This document shows positions 7,552 to 16,788 of a DNA stretch of 64,000 nt, piece by piece; positions within the stretch are counted from its first letter, which is position 1; each line of letters opens with the position of its first letter. Location: the NCBI GenBank assembly GCA_958510875.1, contig OY294067.1, positions 147,672,243 to 147,736,242 on the forward strand, read 5' to 3'. The notes under the pieces are model-generated. The model was not told the origin of the DNA and made no database searches. It was given only the letters and a program-made list of their open reading frames with translations. The stretch is from Endomychus coccineus (lineage: Eukaryota > Arthropoda > Insecta > Coleoptera > Endomychidae). Made by a program: the position numbers and the translations under genes.

Positions 7552-8328
7552 TTATTGGAAGTTTTTTTGTTGCTTCTTCAAAAACAATCCATATCCTCCT
7601 TCAGCGTTGCGTTTCAAGTATAAACCTTTTCCCAGCGATTCCATAGCTTTGTTGTGACGTTGACCTTCTTCAAACTTTTTTTGGGCATTTTTAGCGTTAA
7701 CCACCGTATTTGCGATAGCACTTGCACCTCCTGCAACCGATCCTAAGGCTCCTAGAGCTCCTAAGATGGGTAGTAATAGTGGGAGGAATCCTCCAGATTT
7801 TGGTAGTGGTATTACTCTTGGTACTCTGATACGCTTTTTACCTCCAGCTCGTTTAATCGCGATCCGTGCGGCTTTCAACGCGTTCATAGCGGATTTTCTC
7901 AATGAAGAAGATGGCTCCATTGACTTTGCGATGCTTCCAACGATATCTTTCCGGAAACAACATCGTCGTTGTAGCCTCCGTTTCTTGATACCCATACCCA
8001 GTTTTCGTTTAACCTTCATCCCACCGGTAACCAATAAACTAGAGAGTCTTTCACCTGCGCTAGCGTCTCTTGATTTAACTCGTTTCCAAGCAGCGTCCTC
8101 TAATATTTTATCGGCCTTATGACGTTCCTCCAGAGATTTGTTCTGTGAATAAGCTATATCGTGTTCGCGACAAGCGGAATCTAGAGGATTGATACCTTTA
8201 TCACCGCGTGCAAGACGCTTTTCCAATTTGGTTCTAGGACCACAGAATTGATATGAAGGAATGTGTAATTCAAACGGGAGCTTGTTTATGAGTGTATTCA
8301 ATAAACCTTCACCTTGATGAATCAACAT
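7552..8328 (-). CDS. Phospholipase A2-domain capsid protein (VP1-like), with basic/hydrophobic C-terminus
   Basis: 258 aa from the ATG at 8328. The longer open frame reaching 8415 would run into the divergent ATPase gene. Residues about 24-62 match the viral phospholipase A2 domain known from parvovirus VP1: a calcium-loop region 'YQFCGPRT' and the catalytic 'CREHDIAY' with His56-Asp57. Such domains help virions leave endosomes. The usual glycine after GP is Arg here. The rest is very basic (about 90-200), then a Gly/Ala/Leu-rich hydrophobic segment ('FLPLLLPILGALGALGSVAGG') recalling adenovirus core or membrane-lytic proteins. First gene of the leftward operon. Confidence 0.88.
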   Translation of the reverse strand: MLIHQGEGLLNTLINKLPFELHIPSYQFCGPRTKLEKRLARGDKGINPLDSACREHDIAYSQNKSLEERHKADKILEDAAWKRVKSRDASAGERLSSLLVTGGMKVKRKLGMGIKKRRLQRRCCFRKDIVGSIAKSMEPSSSLRKSAMNALKAARIAIKRAGGKKRIRVPRVIPLPKSGGFLPLLLPILGALGALGSVAGGASAIANTVVNAKNAQKKFEEGQRHNKAMESLGKGLYLKRNAEGGYGLFLKKQQKNFQ

Positions 8329-8385
8329 TGTTAATGAGCATACGCTCTGATGATTTTCCCTTTTATACGTTATCATTAAGTAGAA
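8329..8385. promoter_or_regulatory. Divergent promoter region between phospholipase-domain and ATPase genes
   Basis: Only 57 bp separate the two divergent start codons, so promoters for the leftward morphogenesis operon and the rightward ATPase block must overlap here or lie within the coding ends. An AT-rich stretch 'ttttatacgttatca' at about 8361-8375 could serve as a TATA-like element. It contains acgttatca, reminiscent of the terminal gataacgttatc repeat. Confidence 0.4.
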
Positions 8386-9084
8386 ATGGTTCACACGATG
8401 AAGACCGTTCAACAAGAACAGACACTCCCAATCGAGAATTTAGATTTAAAAGTTGGAACTAATCGCGTTGGTAAACATGGTAAACTGTTACCAAACTCTT
8501 TTCGTGCTTTAATTTGTGGTCCGAGCGGATGCGGAAAAACGAACGTTATGTTATCGTTGTTATTCAATCCAAATGGTGTCAAGTTCGGAAACGTTTACGT
8601 ATACTCGAAGTCATTATATCAAGATAAGTACATACTGTTGCAGGAGATTTTGGAACGAGTAAAAGGAGTTGGTTATTTCCCATATAAAGACAATGAAGAA
8701 ATTATAAGTCCGAACGATGCAAAACCAAATTCTATCTTCATTTTTGATGACATATCCTGTGAGACACAACAGAAAATTCGAGAATATTATTCGATGTGTA
8801 GACATAGAAACATTGACGCATCATATCTATGTCAGACATACTCCAAAATTCCTGAACAACTGATTCGCGATAATTCTAACCTGATCGTGTTATTTAAACA
8901 GGATGAAATAAATCCAAAACATGTGTTTGATGAGCACGTATCCCCAGACGTTACTTTCGATCGATTCAAAAAGATGTGTTCTATGTGTTGGATGGAGAAA
9001 TTTGGAACATTGATAATTGCTAAAGATTTCGATTTGAACAATGGAAGATACCGCAAAGGTTTCGATGTATATATTAAAGTGTGA
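8386..9084 (+). CDS. ATP: Genome-packaging ATPase (FtsK/HerA superfamily, A32-like)
   Basis: 232 aa, open. Walker A 'GPSGCGKTN' at residues 45-53, and Walker B 'SIFIFDDI' at about 116-123 with two acidic residues. A further conserved tract 'MCRHRNIDASYLCQTYSKIP' holds the Gln sensor typical of the family, and 'LIVLFKQD' follows. In Polintons and related viruses this motor pumps DNA into the capsid. It heads the second rightward block and is followed 25 bp later by the damaged 297-codon gene. Confidence 0.95.
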   Translation: MVHTMKTVQQEQTLPIENLDLKVGTNRVGKHGKLLPNSFRALICGPSGCGKTNVMLSLLFNPNGVKFGNVYVYSKSLYQDKYILLQEILERVKGVGYFPYKDNEEIISPNDAKPNSIFIFDDISCETQQKIREYYSMCRHRNIDASYLCQTYSKIPEQLIRDNSNLIVLFKQDEINPKHVFDEHVSPDVTFDRFKKMCSMCWMEKFGTLIIAKDFDLNNGRYRKGFDVYIKV

Positions 9085-9109
9085 ACGTGAAATCTTCAGC
9101 AAATACACA

Positions 9110-10000
9110 ATGGACGCTGAACGGTTAGCACGTAAGTGAAAAATCGCTCAATTGGCACGATCTATACGCAAGAAATATCTCACATTGAAACTGGGTAAAA
9201 CGGAAGAGGACGAGTCGATCAATAAATTATTTAAACCCATATCGGAACCACTTCGGGAAATAATCAAATCCAATAATACACCATTGATTAAACGTGAAAT
9301 CAAGCAAGAAAAGGATGATGCGGATGAAGATGAGGAGGAGGAGGAGGAAGAGGAGGAAGATGAAAGAGAAACGGTATTGGATGTAAGCGATGCAAGTATG
9401 AGAACTGTTATTGAAGAGTCTGACAGCGATGATGATGAGTATGACGTATTAGAATCTTACCCAGAGTTAATTCAAAAATATATCGGTGATTATTGGTCGG
9501 GGAGTAGAAAAGTTGATAAAGTTTATGGCCCAGTTTACGATGCTAGTTCGTTGTCATGGTTGCTAGGAGGTAAATTAATCGATTTCAAAAATAGAGATAC
9601 TATCGTGACACAAGGAAGAAAATTCAAAAGTACCGTCGGTCTGTGTGAACTTATATTCTATGACAAACCTAGAAATTTCACCAAGAAAGATAAGATGAAT
9701 TACAGGATGATTCTGAACTTGACAAATCCCCACAGAAATAGTGCTGGAAACTTGAAAGGTACTCGAAGATACAAGTACATTAAAATAATTCGACCTCTAA
9801 TTCATGAGGAAGCTCTCGGTAGCGGTATGCAATTGACATATAACAACGAACCAGTGGAGTACGTGTACTGGGACGATCCAAACGAACTTGTGGAACGAAT
9901 GAGTCTTTTGATGGCATCTCAACAAGCTGGGAATACATCTCACGACAATGAGATAGTCGCTATAATAAATGAGCTACGAGAAGCCGATATCATATATTAG
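9110..10000 (+). pseudogene. Conserved insect-Polinton protein (DUF8207-like), nonsense codon near start
   Basis: The natural start is the ATG at 9110, but codon 10 is TGA (9137-9139). After it the frame is open to 10000, about 287 codons, and the next in-frame Met is only about 90 codons further on. The open part has a Lys-rich start, a run of about 20 acidic residues, then a conserved C-terminal domain with 'IGDYWSGSRKVDKVYGPVYD', 'GLCELIFY', 'YVYWDDPNELVERM' and 'NEIVAIINELREADII'. I know this domain from insect Polinton proteins; the DUF number is from memory. Role unknown. A perfect splice-donor hexamer gtaagt (9132-9137) overlaps the stop; splicing is possible but no acceptor stands out. 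Confidence 0.75.
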
Positions 10001-10034
10001 TGTGTGTTCATTACTGTTTCATATCATTTACACG

Positions 10035-10693
10035 ATGAGTCTTGATAAGTTTGGACGAAGATCTGTGATTGGTGGTTCAACCAGCATCAACGCTCTTCGA
10101 CAATCGATGTTTTCACACGTTCTAGCTCGTACACCAGATGGCGATGTAGATATCGAGAACGTGAAAATTTGTAATGTGAAAAGGCCCACAATCAAGAACG
10201 ATGTTGCAAGCAAGATTTATGTCGATGATGTGAGTGCGAAGATTGGGGAGAACTTGGAGCGCATCTTCAACGATGACTTTTCACATAAGATTCAGAAATT
10301 AATTGGAGAGATGAGTAGTTTCTCCATCAACATACAATCGCACAAAAATCAAAGTGATGCTAGCTTCACGAGTTTACATAAAGAATTGGATGAATACAAG
10401 AAGAAAAATGATAAGGATCTCAAAACCGTTGTAGCTAATACCGCTTATGTACTCGATATCTTCAAGAAATTCACTGATAATATCATAAGAGTCAACGCGT
10501 TATTTTGCGTGATCATAATGATAAATTGAACAAGATCACTATAGATTATAACATAATGGCTGTACATCAGGAGGATATTGTGAGTAGGCTGCTGGCGTTG
10601 GAACAACGTATGACGACACCCTCGAAGGAAAGACCAAATGATGCTACCACCCCATCAACCAACCCGAAACGTATAACTCCAACTAGACAATAA
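10035..10693 (+). pseudogene. Fibre-like protein with coiled coil, broken by a frameshift
   Basis: The ATG at 10035 opens a frame with 'MSLDKFGRRS', then 'DGDVDIENVKICNVKRP' and 'KIYVDDVSAKI'. The middle (D-hydrophobic-x-x-x-K-I-C-N-V-x-x-P...YV) is like the head-proximal repeat of phage tail fibres and occurs before the integrase in insect Polintons. A long charged coiled-coil region follows. The frame runs into a stop at 10529, while coding potential continues in the -1 frame to 10693. The shift falls at about 10503-10506 in a run of four T, so sequencing error or mutation are both possible. A role as vertex fibre or attachment protein is inference. Confidence 0.65.
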
Positions 10694-10703
10694 TTGAAAA
10701 ACG

Positions 10704-11507
10704 ATGCAACAAGTTGTCGATGAGATTCATGAGCCAGCCCGAGAAAATTTCAAACGTCGTCGTACAATTTTGAAGGGACTGGATGACTTGTGGCAGATGG
10801 ATCTAGCCGAAATGGGTAATTATGCTAGTGAAAATCGAGGATTCAAGTATATTTTGGTGATGATCGATTGCTTCTCGAAATTCGTGTGGACTCGTCCATT
10901 GAAAACGAAATCAGCCGACGAGGTTCGGAAAGCAGTTAATTCTATATTGACTGAGGGAAGAGGAGGAGGACGTAAACCTAGGAATCTGCAAAGCGACCAA
11001 GGTAAAGAATTCTTTAATAAGCATTTTGACGAGCTGATGAAAAAACACAAAATCAACCATTATAATACGTATAGTGTGAAGAAAGCCGCCATTGCTGAAC
11101 GTGTTATTCGAACCTTGAAAGAAGCGCTCTACAAACAATTTAGTTTGAAAGGAAAATATAGATGGATTGATATACATCAAGAAATCACTGAAAAATATAA
11201 TAAACGTAAACATAGAACTATAAATATGGCTCCATTCAAGGTGACAAAACAAAATGAGAGCATGATATTGAAGCGATCCTACTCACACCTCAAGTTGGCT
11301 TTACCACATAAATTCAACGTGGGTGATGTGGTACGTATAAGCAAAGCCAAACATATTTTCGAAAAATCATATACGCCTAATTGGTCGGCGGAGCTCTTTA
11401 AAATTATAAAAGTTAAAATCACTAACCCAGTCACGTATCTACTCGAGGATATGAAGAACTCCCCAATCAGCGGTTGTTTCTACGAGGAAGAATTGCAGAA
11501 GACCTGA
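10704..11507 (+). CDS. INT: Retrovirus-like integrase, chromodomain separated by a frameshift
   Basis: 267 aa from an ATG 10 bp after the fibre-like gene. The rve-type catalytic core has Asp33 ('LWQMDLAEM'), Asp98 ('LQSDQGKEF') and Glu132 ('KKAAIAERV'), with 33 residues between the last two, plus the 'FNVGDVVRISK' beta-barrel at the C-terminus. No N-terminal zinc finger is present. The protein stops at 11505-11507, and the C-terminal chromodomain lies in another frame at 11503-11613. The core looks complete, so strand transfer could survive while chromatin targeting is lost. Integrase produces the 6-bp target duplications seen at the ends. Confidence 0.95.
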   Translation: MQQVVDEIHEPARENFKRRRTILKGLDDLWQMDLAEMGNYASENRGFKYILVMIDCFSKFVWTRPLKTKSADEVRKAVNSILTEGRGGGRKPRNLQSDQGKEFFNKHFDELMKKHKINHYNTYSVKKAAIAERVIRTLKEALYKQFSLKGKYRWIDIHQEITEKYNKRKHRTINMAPFKVTKQNESMILKRSYSHLKLALPHKFNVGDVVRISKAKHIFEKSYTPNWSAELFKIIKVKITNPVTYLLEDMKNSPISGCFYEEELQKT

Positions 11508-11613
11508 TGTCTTTTTGATTGAGAAAGTGCTTCGGAAAAAAGATGATAAAATGTACGTCAAATGGTTGGGAATAAAGGAGAAAAGTTGGATTGCTAGAAG
11601 TGATATTATATGA
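11503..11613 (+). pseudogene. Detached integrase chromodomain
   Basis: About 36 codons in a frame shifted relative to the integrase, beginning right at its stop. They read 'VFLIEKVLRKKDDKMYVKWL' and end with 'SWIARSDII', the three-strand-plus-helix signature of a chromodomain (aromatic and Lys-Trp pattern). In Polinton and Ty3/gypsy integrases this domain sits at the C-terminus and reads histone marks. Here an indel at about 11500-11505 separates it. Confidence 0.8.
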
Positions 11614-11684
11614 TCTGCGCGTGCGTGTGTGATCTTCAGGCTGTATGTTAGAGAAAATCTAACAATCAGTTCAGTTGTAGTAAA

Positions 11685-12356
11685 ATGTCGTACCAAGATA
11701 GTGGTGGTACATCCGAAGATAGTTCCGAGTTAGATCGAATGTTTGAAGAGTTTGAAATGTTAATTCGGGATGAAAAATTTCTATTGTTGAATACAACATA
11801 CCCATTGGAGGGGAGTTATGAAATAAAGTGTGGATTGAGTCCTATGCGAATATTCGCACCAACAATATCACTTATCCATTCTTCGCAAAATTGTAAACTC
11901 ACCTTTGGACTGCTGGAATGGTATGACTTCATCGAAATTCTTCGAACTGAAATCAGAGATTTCTTCTCAAGTTTACAAACAGATTTCGATCCTGCCCCCA
12001 TAGCATCCGATGAATATTGCCAAATAGTTCAACTTGTGTGGGACAATAATGAAAAAGTACTTCAAGTTACAAAGCATGGTATTCATTTTTGGTTGTGTGA
12101 GGAAGATGTTCGAGAAATTATTATTATCAACGATGGAGTGTTATCACATCGAGTGTCTTTTCTCGAACAATTTGATTTCTCTTCATACTATCACAATGTT
12201 ATTGATGTGATAAAAAGCATGAGGAATCATGCCAGTGCATTAGAACTCTTATATTGTTTTATTAATATTTCATCGCCAAAATGTTTATCGACCAATACAC
12301 TTAAAGAAATGTTATTTTACTATAAAAATAAGGTTTTGTATGATTTAGAACAATAA
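11685..12356 (+). CDS. Polinton hypothetical protein, 223 aa
   Basis: ATG at 11685, open to 12356, acidic, with a Ser/Thr/Asp-rich N-terminus (first 25 residues) and a mixed alpha/beta body. No motif I can name. It is the last gene of the second rightward block. The sequence aataaa overlaps its stop codon (12352-12357), a likely poly(A) signal. A gap of about 70 bp after the chromodomain fragment separates it from the integrase. Confidence 0.7.
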   Translation: MSYQDSGGTSEDSSELDRMFEEFEMLIRDEKFLLLNTTYPLEGSYEIKCGLSPMRIFAPTISLIHSSQNCKLTFGLLEWYDFIEILRTEIRDFFSSLQTDFDPAPIASDEYCQIVQLVWDNNEKVLQVTKHGIHFWLCEEDVREIIIINDGVLSHRVSFLEQFDFSSYYHNVIDVIKSMRNHASALELLYCFINISSPKCLSTNTLKEMLFYYKNKVLYDLEQ

Positions 12357-12389
12357 AATATGATCAACAGTTTTTGTTCCTTTATTAAA

Positions 12390-12620
12390 AAACACACATC
12401 ATAGAAAGTTTTTATTAAAACAAGTATGTAACATATGAATACAATTACAATTAGCATATCAATACAAATATTAAAATTAACACATACATCATAGAAAGAT
12501 TTTTCATTAAGACAAATGAATACAAATACAATACAAATATTAAAATTAACACATACATCAGAGAAAGATTTTTTATTAAAATATATGAATGTAATACAAT
12601 ACAAATAACAAAATTAACAT
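12390..12620. repeat. Tandem repeat between converging genes
   Basis: Three imperfect units of about 75-80 bp sharing 'aaaattaacacatacatca', 'gaaagatttttcattaa' and 'gaatacaa'. The region lies between the 223-aa gene and the polymerase stop and has poly(A)-like aataaa/tttatt motifs on both strands. Confidence 0.75.
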
Positions 12621-12633
12621 ATCGAAACAAACA

Positions 12634-15600
12634 TCAAGATAATAGTGAATAGTGCCCATAAGGTAAGGTGTTTGTTCTATTCTTTATCAGGAACCTCTTG
12701 TTGTCAAAAGGGCTGAGGGCAATTTTATTTTGTTCTATAGTGTAGAGGTTAAAGTTAAAAGATCTGATAGATTTTTGGACTCTATATATCTCGATTTCTT
12801 CTTCAAGACATTTAACATAATCCTCAAAAGTTATAGAATATTTCAAAACCGAATCTCTAATACCTTTAGCTTTTTTAACGGGTTCTTTCCCTTCCACCTT
12901 ATAACTGTACATTTTAGAGCGTAAACCGATGAACTTTGTCATTATATGTCCTTTGTTCTCGTCCTTCATTAATCCGACCACTTTCTTGTTTATAGGTGGA
13001 ATTTCAAAAATATTATCTAATGCGTAATCGCTAGTGTCAAATTTTTGAACGTTTTTCTTCATAATGGTCTCAAAAATATCATCGTCTGTTATTATATGAT
13101 AGATCAAACTATCAGTATCTGTATAACACAGCCTTATCGCTTCGGGATCTTTATATATTTTCAGCATAAAGTTATAATGAAAATCAAACACACAAGTTTT
13201 TGAAATATCTAAAATAGCCATTCCTATATAAATTGGTTTATTAAATAATATTTCGAGTTTGTTTTGCTCGATTGCCATCAAATTTTCATCAAAAATCTTA
13301 CTACTATTGAAATTCGGTTGCGAAATATAGTATCGCGCTCCAAATGGTCCATACCATTTATTAACTAATTTAACGCTCCGATGCTTACGTACGTTCTCCA
13401 TCGATTTCCCAAATATTGCATTTATAATGAGTTTGAAAAGAGCCTCTTCGAATTTATTCTTTGCAGCTGCACGTAATCGTGTATTTAAATCGATATAAGC
13501 TTTCAACCAATTGGATTGGCTGAACTTAAGGATTCTATGTACCTTCTTCAACACCATCCCCAACGCTAAACATTGTTTCAAATTCCTATAATGAATTATA
13601 TATTTAGATTTATTGTATAACGTCGATAATAATTTTGCTTGTTTAGCATTGGGAGGTGTAGAGTGCAATGGACATAGCGGTAAGTCTTTGTGGGTGTCAT
13701 GTAATTTCTGAGGGTATTCTAGATCTACTTCTAGAATATATCCAACAGGACTTTCATCCGAAATGTCTCTTACATCGATGTTAAGATCATCGTACCATAC
13801 AAAGTTACCATAAGGTAAATATTGCGCCATAGCCCACCCATATAAATTACAAACATCAAAATACATGAGATAGCTACTTTCCTCTTGTGAATTATAATCT
13901 TTCATATACTTATTATTAGCAGCCGCGAATCTATTGCTACATTGACTAACACCTCCTCGTATCCCCCTTTCTATAAACATAATCATATCTATATCTTTTA
14001 GAAACTGAAGAGAAATATTTGTATATTTCAACATACACTCCCATGAGAAGCCCGGTAAAGTGAAATTATACGTAGGATCAAGTTTATATATCTCTAAACA
14101 TTTGGCTCTGAAATTTTCAAAAACATCTGCCAATAGCAAAACATCTGTTTTCAAGTATAAATCGGAATACTCACCTAAATTACTACAATTAAATTTTTGC
14201 CAAACGTTTTGAGCATGTTCATAGTCTCCTTCACTTATTGATTCATCTTTCAATTTATTATAAAAATATTCGATTGGTGGTAAATTTGATTCGCTCAATT
14301 TATTCCAACTATCTAAATATTCATATGGAAAAACCCCCTTACGGGTTGATAATTTGAACTGATCGTTTGTCAAATGATTATATTCACGCCTCAAAATTTT
14401 CAATTGATCAACATTCAAAAAGGACACCAACTCATCTAGTGATGTATTTAAAAATCTACATGAATCGATAAAACGGAATTTAACTGGGGAAGAGAAGGAA
14501 CCTCTAGTAAAACTTATATATTTTCCTTTATTGATTGGTAGTACTTGAATGTTCTGTTTCTTCGCTTTAGCTAAATCTCGTATCAATAGGAACATATCAT
14601 ACCCAGATAGATTATGAGCTAAAACAGGCACTATAAATTTATGTTTATATTGTAAATTACAATGTTGGTGTGCTAAGCCGCGAAAAACCTCAGTGAAATG
14701 ACAGTGGTCTCTTACACGTATATCCCCATCGGTAAAACATTTTTCACAAATATGATATTTAGTTTCCCCCATTATGGATGATAAATCAACCGCACTCAAA
14801 CTCATAGGTATGCTACACTTCAATTTCTTCTCTATGAATATACTAATTTTGTCTAATTGTTCGGTTAACCATTTGGCTGGTTCTGAACCTCGATAACTAT
14901 CATATTTCGAAATGGAATCATCGAAATAACATTTCAGATAATAGCCTACACTGTAAGCTTCATGCAATTGTTTCCGGTTGGTGTATGAAGCTGAATTTGA
15001 TGGAGAACAATTTTGGATTGGTAGCAATAGAGCCTCAAAATCGAAATAAATCACAAATGGCATTGGAATTTTATTTAAATAATTCTTGAAAACTAAATGG
15101 TCTTCTTTAGGGAATTTTATTTTACATGTATTTATTTCTCCACAATCTTCGATATGAGTCTTGTATTTTATCTCGCTCTTGAAATTATTCAAACAACGTT
15201 CACATAAATAAGTTTTATTTCTAGTAGTAATTTGCGAATTAATAAGTCGAGCTAAATTTTTAATCAAGCAATAATGGAATTTAACTATTGGATTAACAAA
15301 ATTCGATGTATCTGAAGATTCTACATCGCGATAATATTTATCCTGAATCAACAACAAATTAAAGTGTGTTTCTAGTTTATTTTTTGATAGATATGCGGGG
15401 AGAACCTTTAATTTTTCCTTATCAGCAGCACCATCCGTTTTATCGCATAATTCTAACACAAAAACGTGAATGCTTATATTATTCAGCTTCTCGAATAAAT
15501 GGATTTGTGAAATAAGCATCGGGAAAGTTAAATTTTGTAAATTCAAAACAGTACTAAAATGAGGATACGAAGTGATTCTATCTGAATGTGTAGTAGCAGG

Positions 15601-16404
15601 GTGTAATCCAGCTGTTACTGCCCAAGCGAAACAATACTCATCATAATTTTTAACATTGATAACAGCATGTTTATCCGCAATTTCTTTAGGAAGAACTATA
15701 TATGAAGATCCTGAATTAATTACTTCGTGTTTATTGATATTTATTTGCAGACTTACTATATTTCTGAGACTCCAATTTGAATCTTTCTCTTGGAATTCTT
15801 CTAATTTTGTAGAAAGTTTCTCAATAATACTATCTTTATACCATTCTAATAAATTCGTTGTATTATCTATTCCTATTGATCGTGTATGAAAATATTTAAA
15901 ATCTGTCTGAATAAGTTCATCGTTAACGTTCCCTTTAATGTACTCGCCACAAAATGTTGAATTAACTTTAATAAAATTATAATCATGAAGGATTTTGGAG
16001 ATTCTAGTATTGAAAAGATGAAAAGCATCATATAAAAAATTAATTGGGTCTAAATGCGAAATATTGATAATCAATCCGGTTCTTATTCTACATTTAAAAG
16101 CAGACTGTCCATCCTCCCATCTGATTCTATCACTGCGATTCTTATTTGATATAGATGATTTATTTCTAATTTGTAATAAAATTTTGAAACGCTTTATATG
16201 ACCGATATTTGTCTGAAGTTGATTCTTATTAGCTAAACTCAAATCATCTTTCATCAAATGTCTCGAGAACGTACGGATATAATTCGTACAAAAATCTATC
16301 CATTTCGTTGTTTCCTGAGGGGAAAATTTTGACTTATACAAATCTTTTCGAGCCTGATCGATAATTTTAACAATTTCGGTGCTAATCGTTGAAATAGAGT
16401 TCAT
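12634..16404 (-). CDS. POLB: Protein-primed family B DNA polymerase
   Basis: 1256 aa, uninterrupted, ATG at 16404. The N-terminal about 400 residues carry no recognised motif (a terminal-protein-like priming region is expected there). A C2HC finger follows at about 401-421 ('CERC...H...C'). Exonuclease motifs: Exo I 'YFDFEA' (about 453), Exo II 'HNLSGYD' (about 597), Exo III 'YLKTDVLLLAD' (about 750). Between Exo I and II is a zinc/HNH-like insert 'CEKC...RDHCHF...AHQHCN' (553-582), usual in insect Polintons. Polymerase motif A 'YFDVCNLYG' (about 848), motif B 'LIINAIFGKSMEN' (about 991) and motif C 'CYTDTDSL' (about 1093) are intact. It should copy the linear element from its ends. Confidence 0.98.
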   Translation of the reverse strand: MNSISTISTEIVKIIDQARKDLYKSKFSPQETTKWIDFCTNYIRTFSRHLMKDDLSLANKNQLQTNIGHIKRFKILLQIRNKSSISNKNRSDRIRWEDGQSAFKCRIRTGLIINISHLDPINFLYDAFHLFNTRISKILHDYNFIKVNSTFCGEYIKGNVNDELIQTDFKYFHTRSIGIDNTTNLLEWYKDSIIEKLSTKLEEFQEKDSNWSLRNIVSLQININKHEVINSGSSYIVLPKEIADKHAVINVKNYDEYCFAWAVTAGLHPATTHSDRITSYPHFSTVLNLQNLTFPMLISQIHLFEKLNNISIHVFVLELCDKTDGAADKEKLKVLPAYLSKNKLETHFNLLLIQDKYYRDVESSDTSNFVNPIVKFHYCLIKNLARLINSQITTRNKTYLCERCLNNFKSEIKYKTHIEDCGEINTCKIKFPKEDHLVFKNYLNKIPMPFVIYFDFEALLLPIQNCSPSNSASYTNRKQLHEAYSVGYYLKCYFDDSISKYDSYRGSEPAKWLTEQLDKISIFIEKKLKCSIPMSLSAVDLSSIMGETKYHICEKCFTDGDIRVRDHCHFTEVFRGLAHQHCNLQYKHKFIVPVLAHNLSGYDMFLLIRDLAKAKKQNIQVLPINKGKYISFTRGSFSSPVKFRFIDSCRFLNTSLDELVSFLNVDQLKILRREYNHLTNDQFKLSTRKGVFPYEYLDSWNKLSESNLPPIEYFYNKLKDESISEGDYEHAQNVWQKFNCSNLGEYSDLYLKTDVLLLADVFENFRAKCLEIYKLDPTYNFTLPGFSWECMLKYTNISLQFLKDIDMIMFIERGIRGGVSQCSNRFAAANNKYMKDYNSQEESSYLMYFDVCNLYGWAMAQYLPYGNFVWYDDLNIDVRDISDESPVGYILEVDLEYPQKLHDTHKDLPLCPLHSTPPNAKQAKLLSTLYNKSKYIIHYRNLKQCLALGMVLKKVHRILKFSQSNWLKAYIDLNTRLRAAAKNKFEEALFKLIINAIFGKSMENVRKHRSVKLVNKWYGPFGARYYISQPNFNSSKIFDENLMAIEQNKLEILFNKPIYIGMAILDISKTCVFDFHYNFMLKIYKDPEAIRLCYTDTDSLIYHIITDDDIFETIMKKNVQKFDTSDYALDNIFEIPPINKKVVGLMKDENKGHIMTKFIGLRSKMYSYKVEGKEPVKKAKGIRDSVLKYSITFEDYVKCLEEEIEIYRVQKSIRSFNFNLYTIEQNKIALSPFDNKRFLIKNRTNTLPYGHYSLLS

Positions 16405-16464
16405 GATAATAATAGAACAAAAATCTTATCTTACACCCACCACTTTGAAGTCTGCGAACGCCCC

Positions 16465-16770
16465 CTAAATCTCTCGGAACTCGATTTTTGCTGCTGGATT
16501 CGATTTCCCAAAATGTTCCTCTCCTCTATAAATCAGTCCTATACATTGTTTTTCATTGATGCGATCCAACAGAGGTTTGAGTAGTGGTGTTAAACGTTTT
16601 GGGAGGAAAACACCAAAATCGTCAATCTCTGCTAGCACAGATTCTCCAAACCGGGTGTTGACAATTTTCGCATTAGTTATCTTATAAACTTTACCTTCTT
16701 CGAGCTGGTTAACTTTTTTCGTGGGTAATCTCTGTAATAGAGAACACGAGTTTAATGCTTCCATGCTCAT
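16465..16770 (-). CDS. Small OB-fold-like protein, 101 aa, putative ssDNA-binding
   Basis: ATG at 16770. It precedes the polymerase by 60 bp on the same strand, the first gene of that unit. The core 'LEEGKVYKITNAKIVNTRFGESVLAEI' followed by 'DFGVFLPKRL' and a final 'IEFRE' strand has the five-strand rhythm of a small OB fold. It resembles ~100-aa proteins common in arthropod mobile elements and viruses. A single-strand DNA-binding role beside a protein-primed polymerase is attractive but inferred. A stop-to-start neighbourhood and conserved length support it as real. Confidence 0.65.
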   Translation of the reverse strand: MSMEALNSCSLLQRLPTKKVNQLEEGKVYKITNAKIVNTRFGESVLAEIDDFGVFLPKRLTPLLKPLLDRINEKQCIGLIYRGEEHFGKSNPAAKIEFREI

Positions 16771-16788
16771 TATGATATGAATATCTAT

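Noticed and set aside
8329..8415. N-terminal extension of the phospholipase-domain gene
   Set aside because: It would overlap the start of the divergent ATPase gene, and the domain begins just after the Met at 8328.
9152..10000. Intact 282-codon gene beginning at 9152
   Set aside because: The codon at 9152 is TTG; the natural ATG is at 9110 and is followed by TGA at codon 10.
10495..10529. Programmed -1 frameshift in the fibre-like gene
   Set aside because: The T run does not form a proper X XXY YYZ heptamer in the zero frame, so mutation or sequencing error is more likely.
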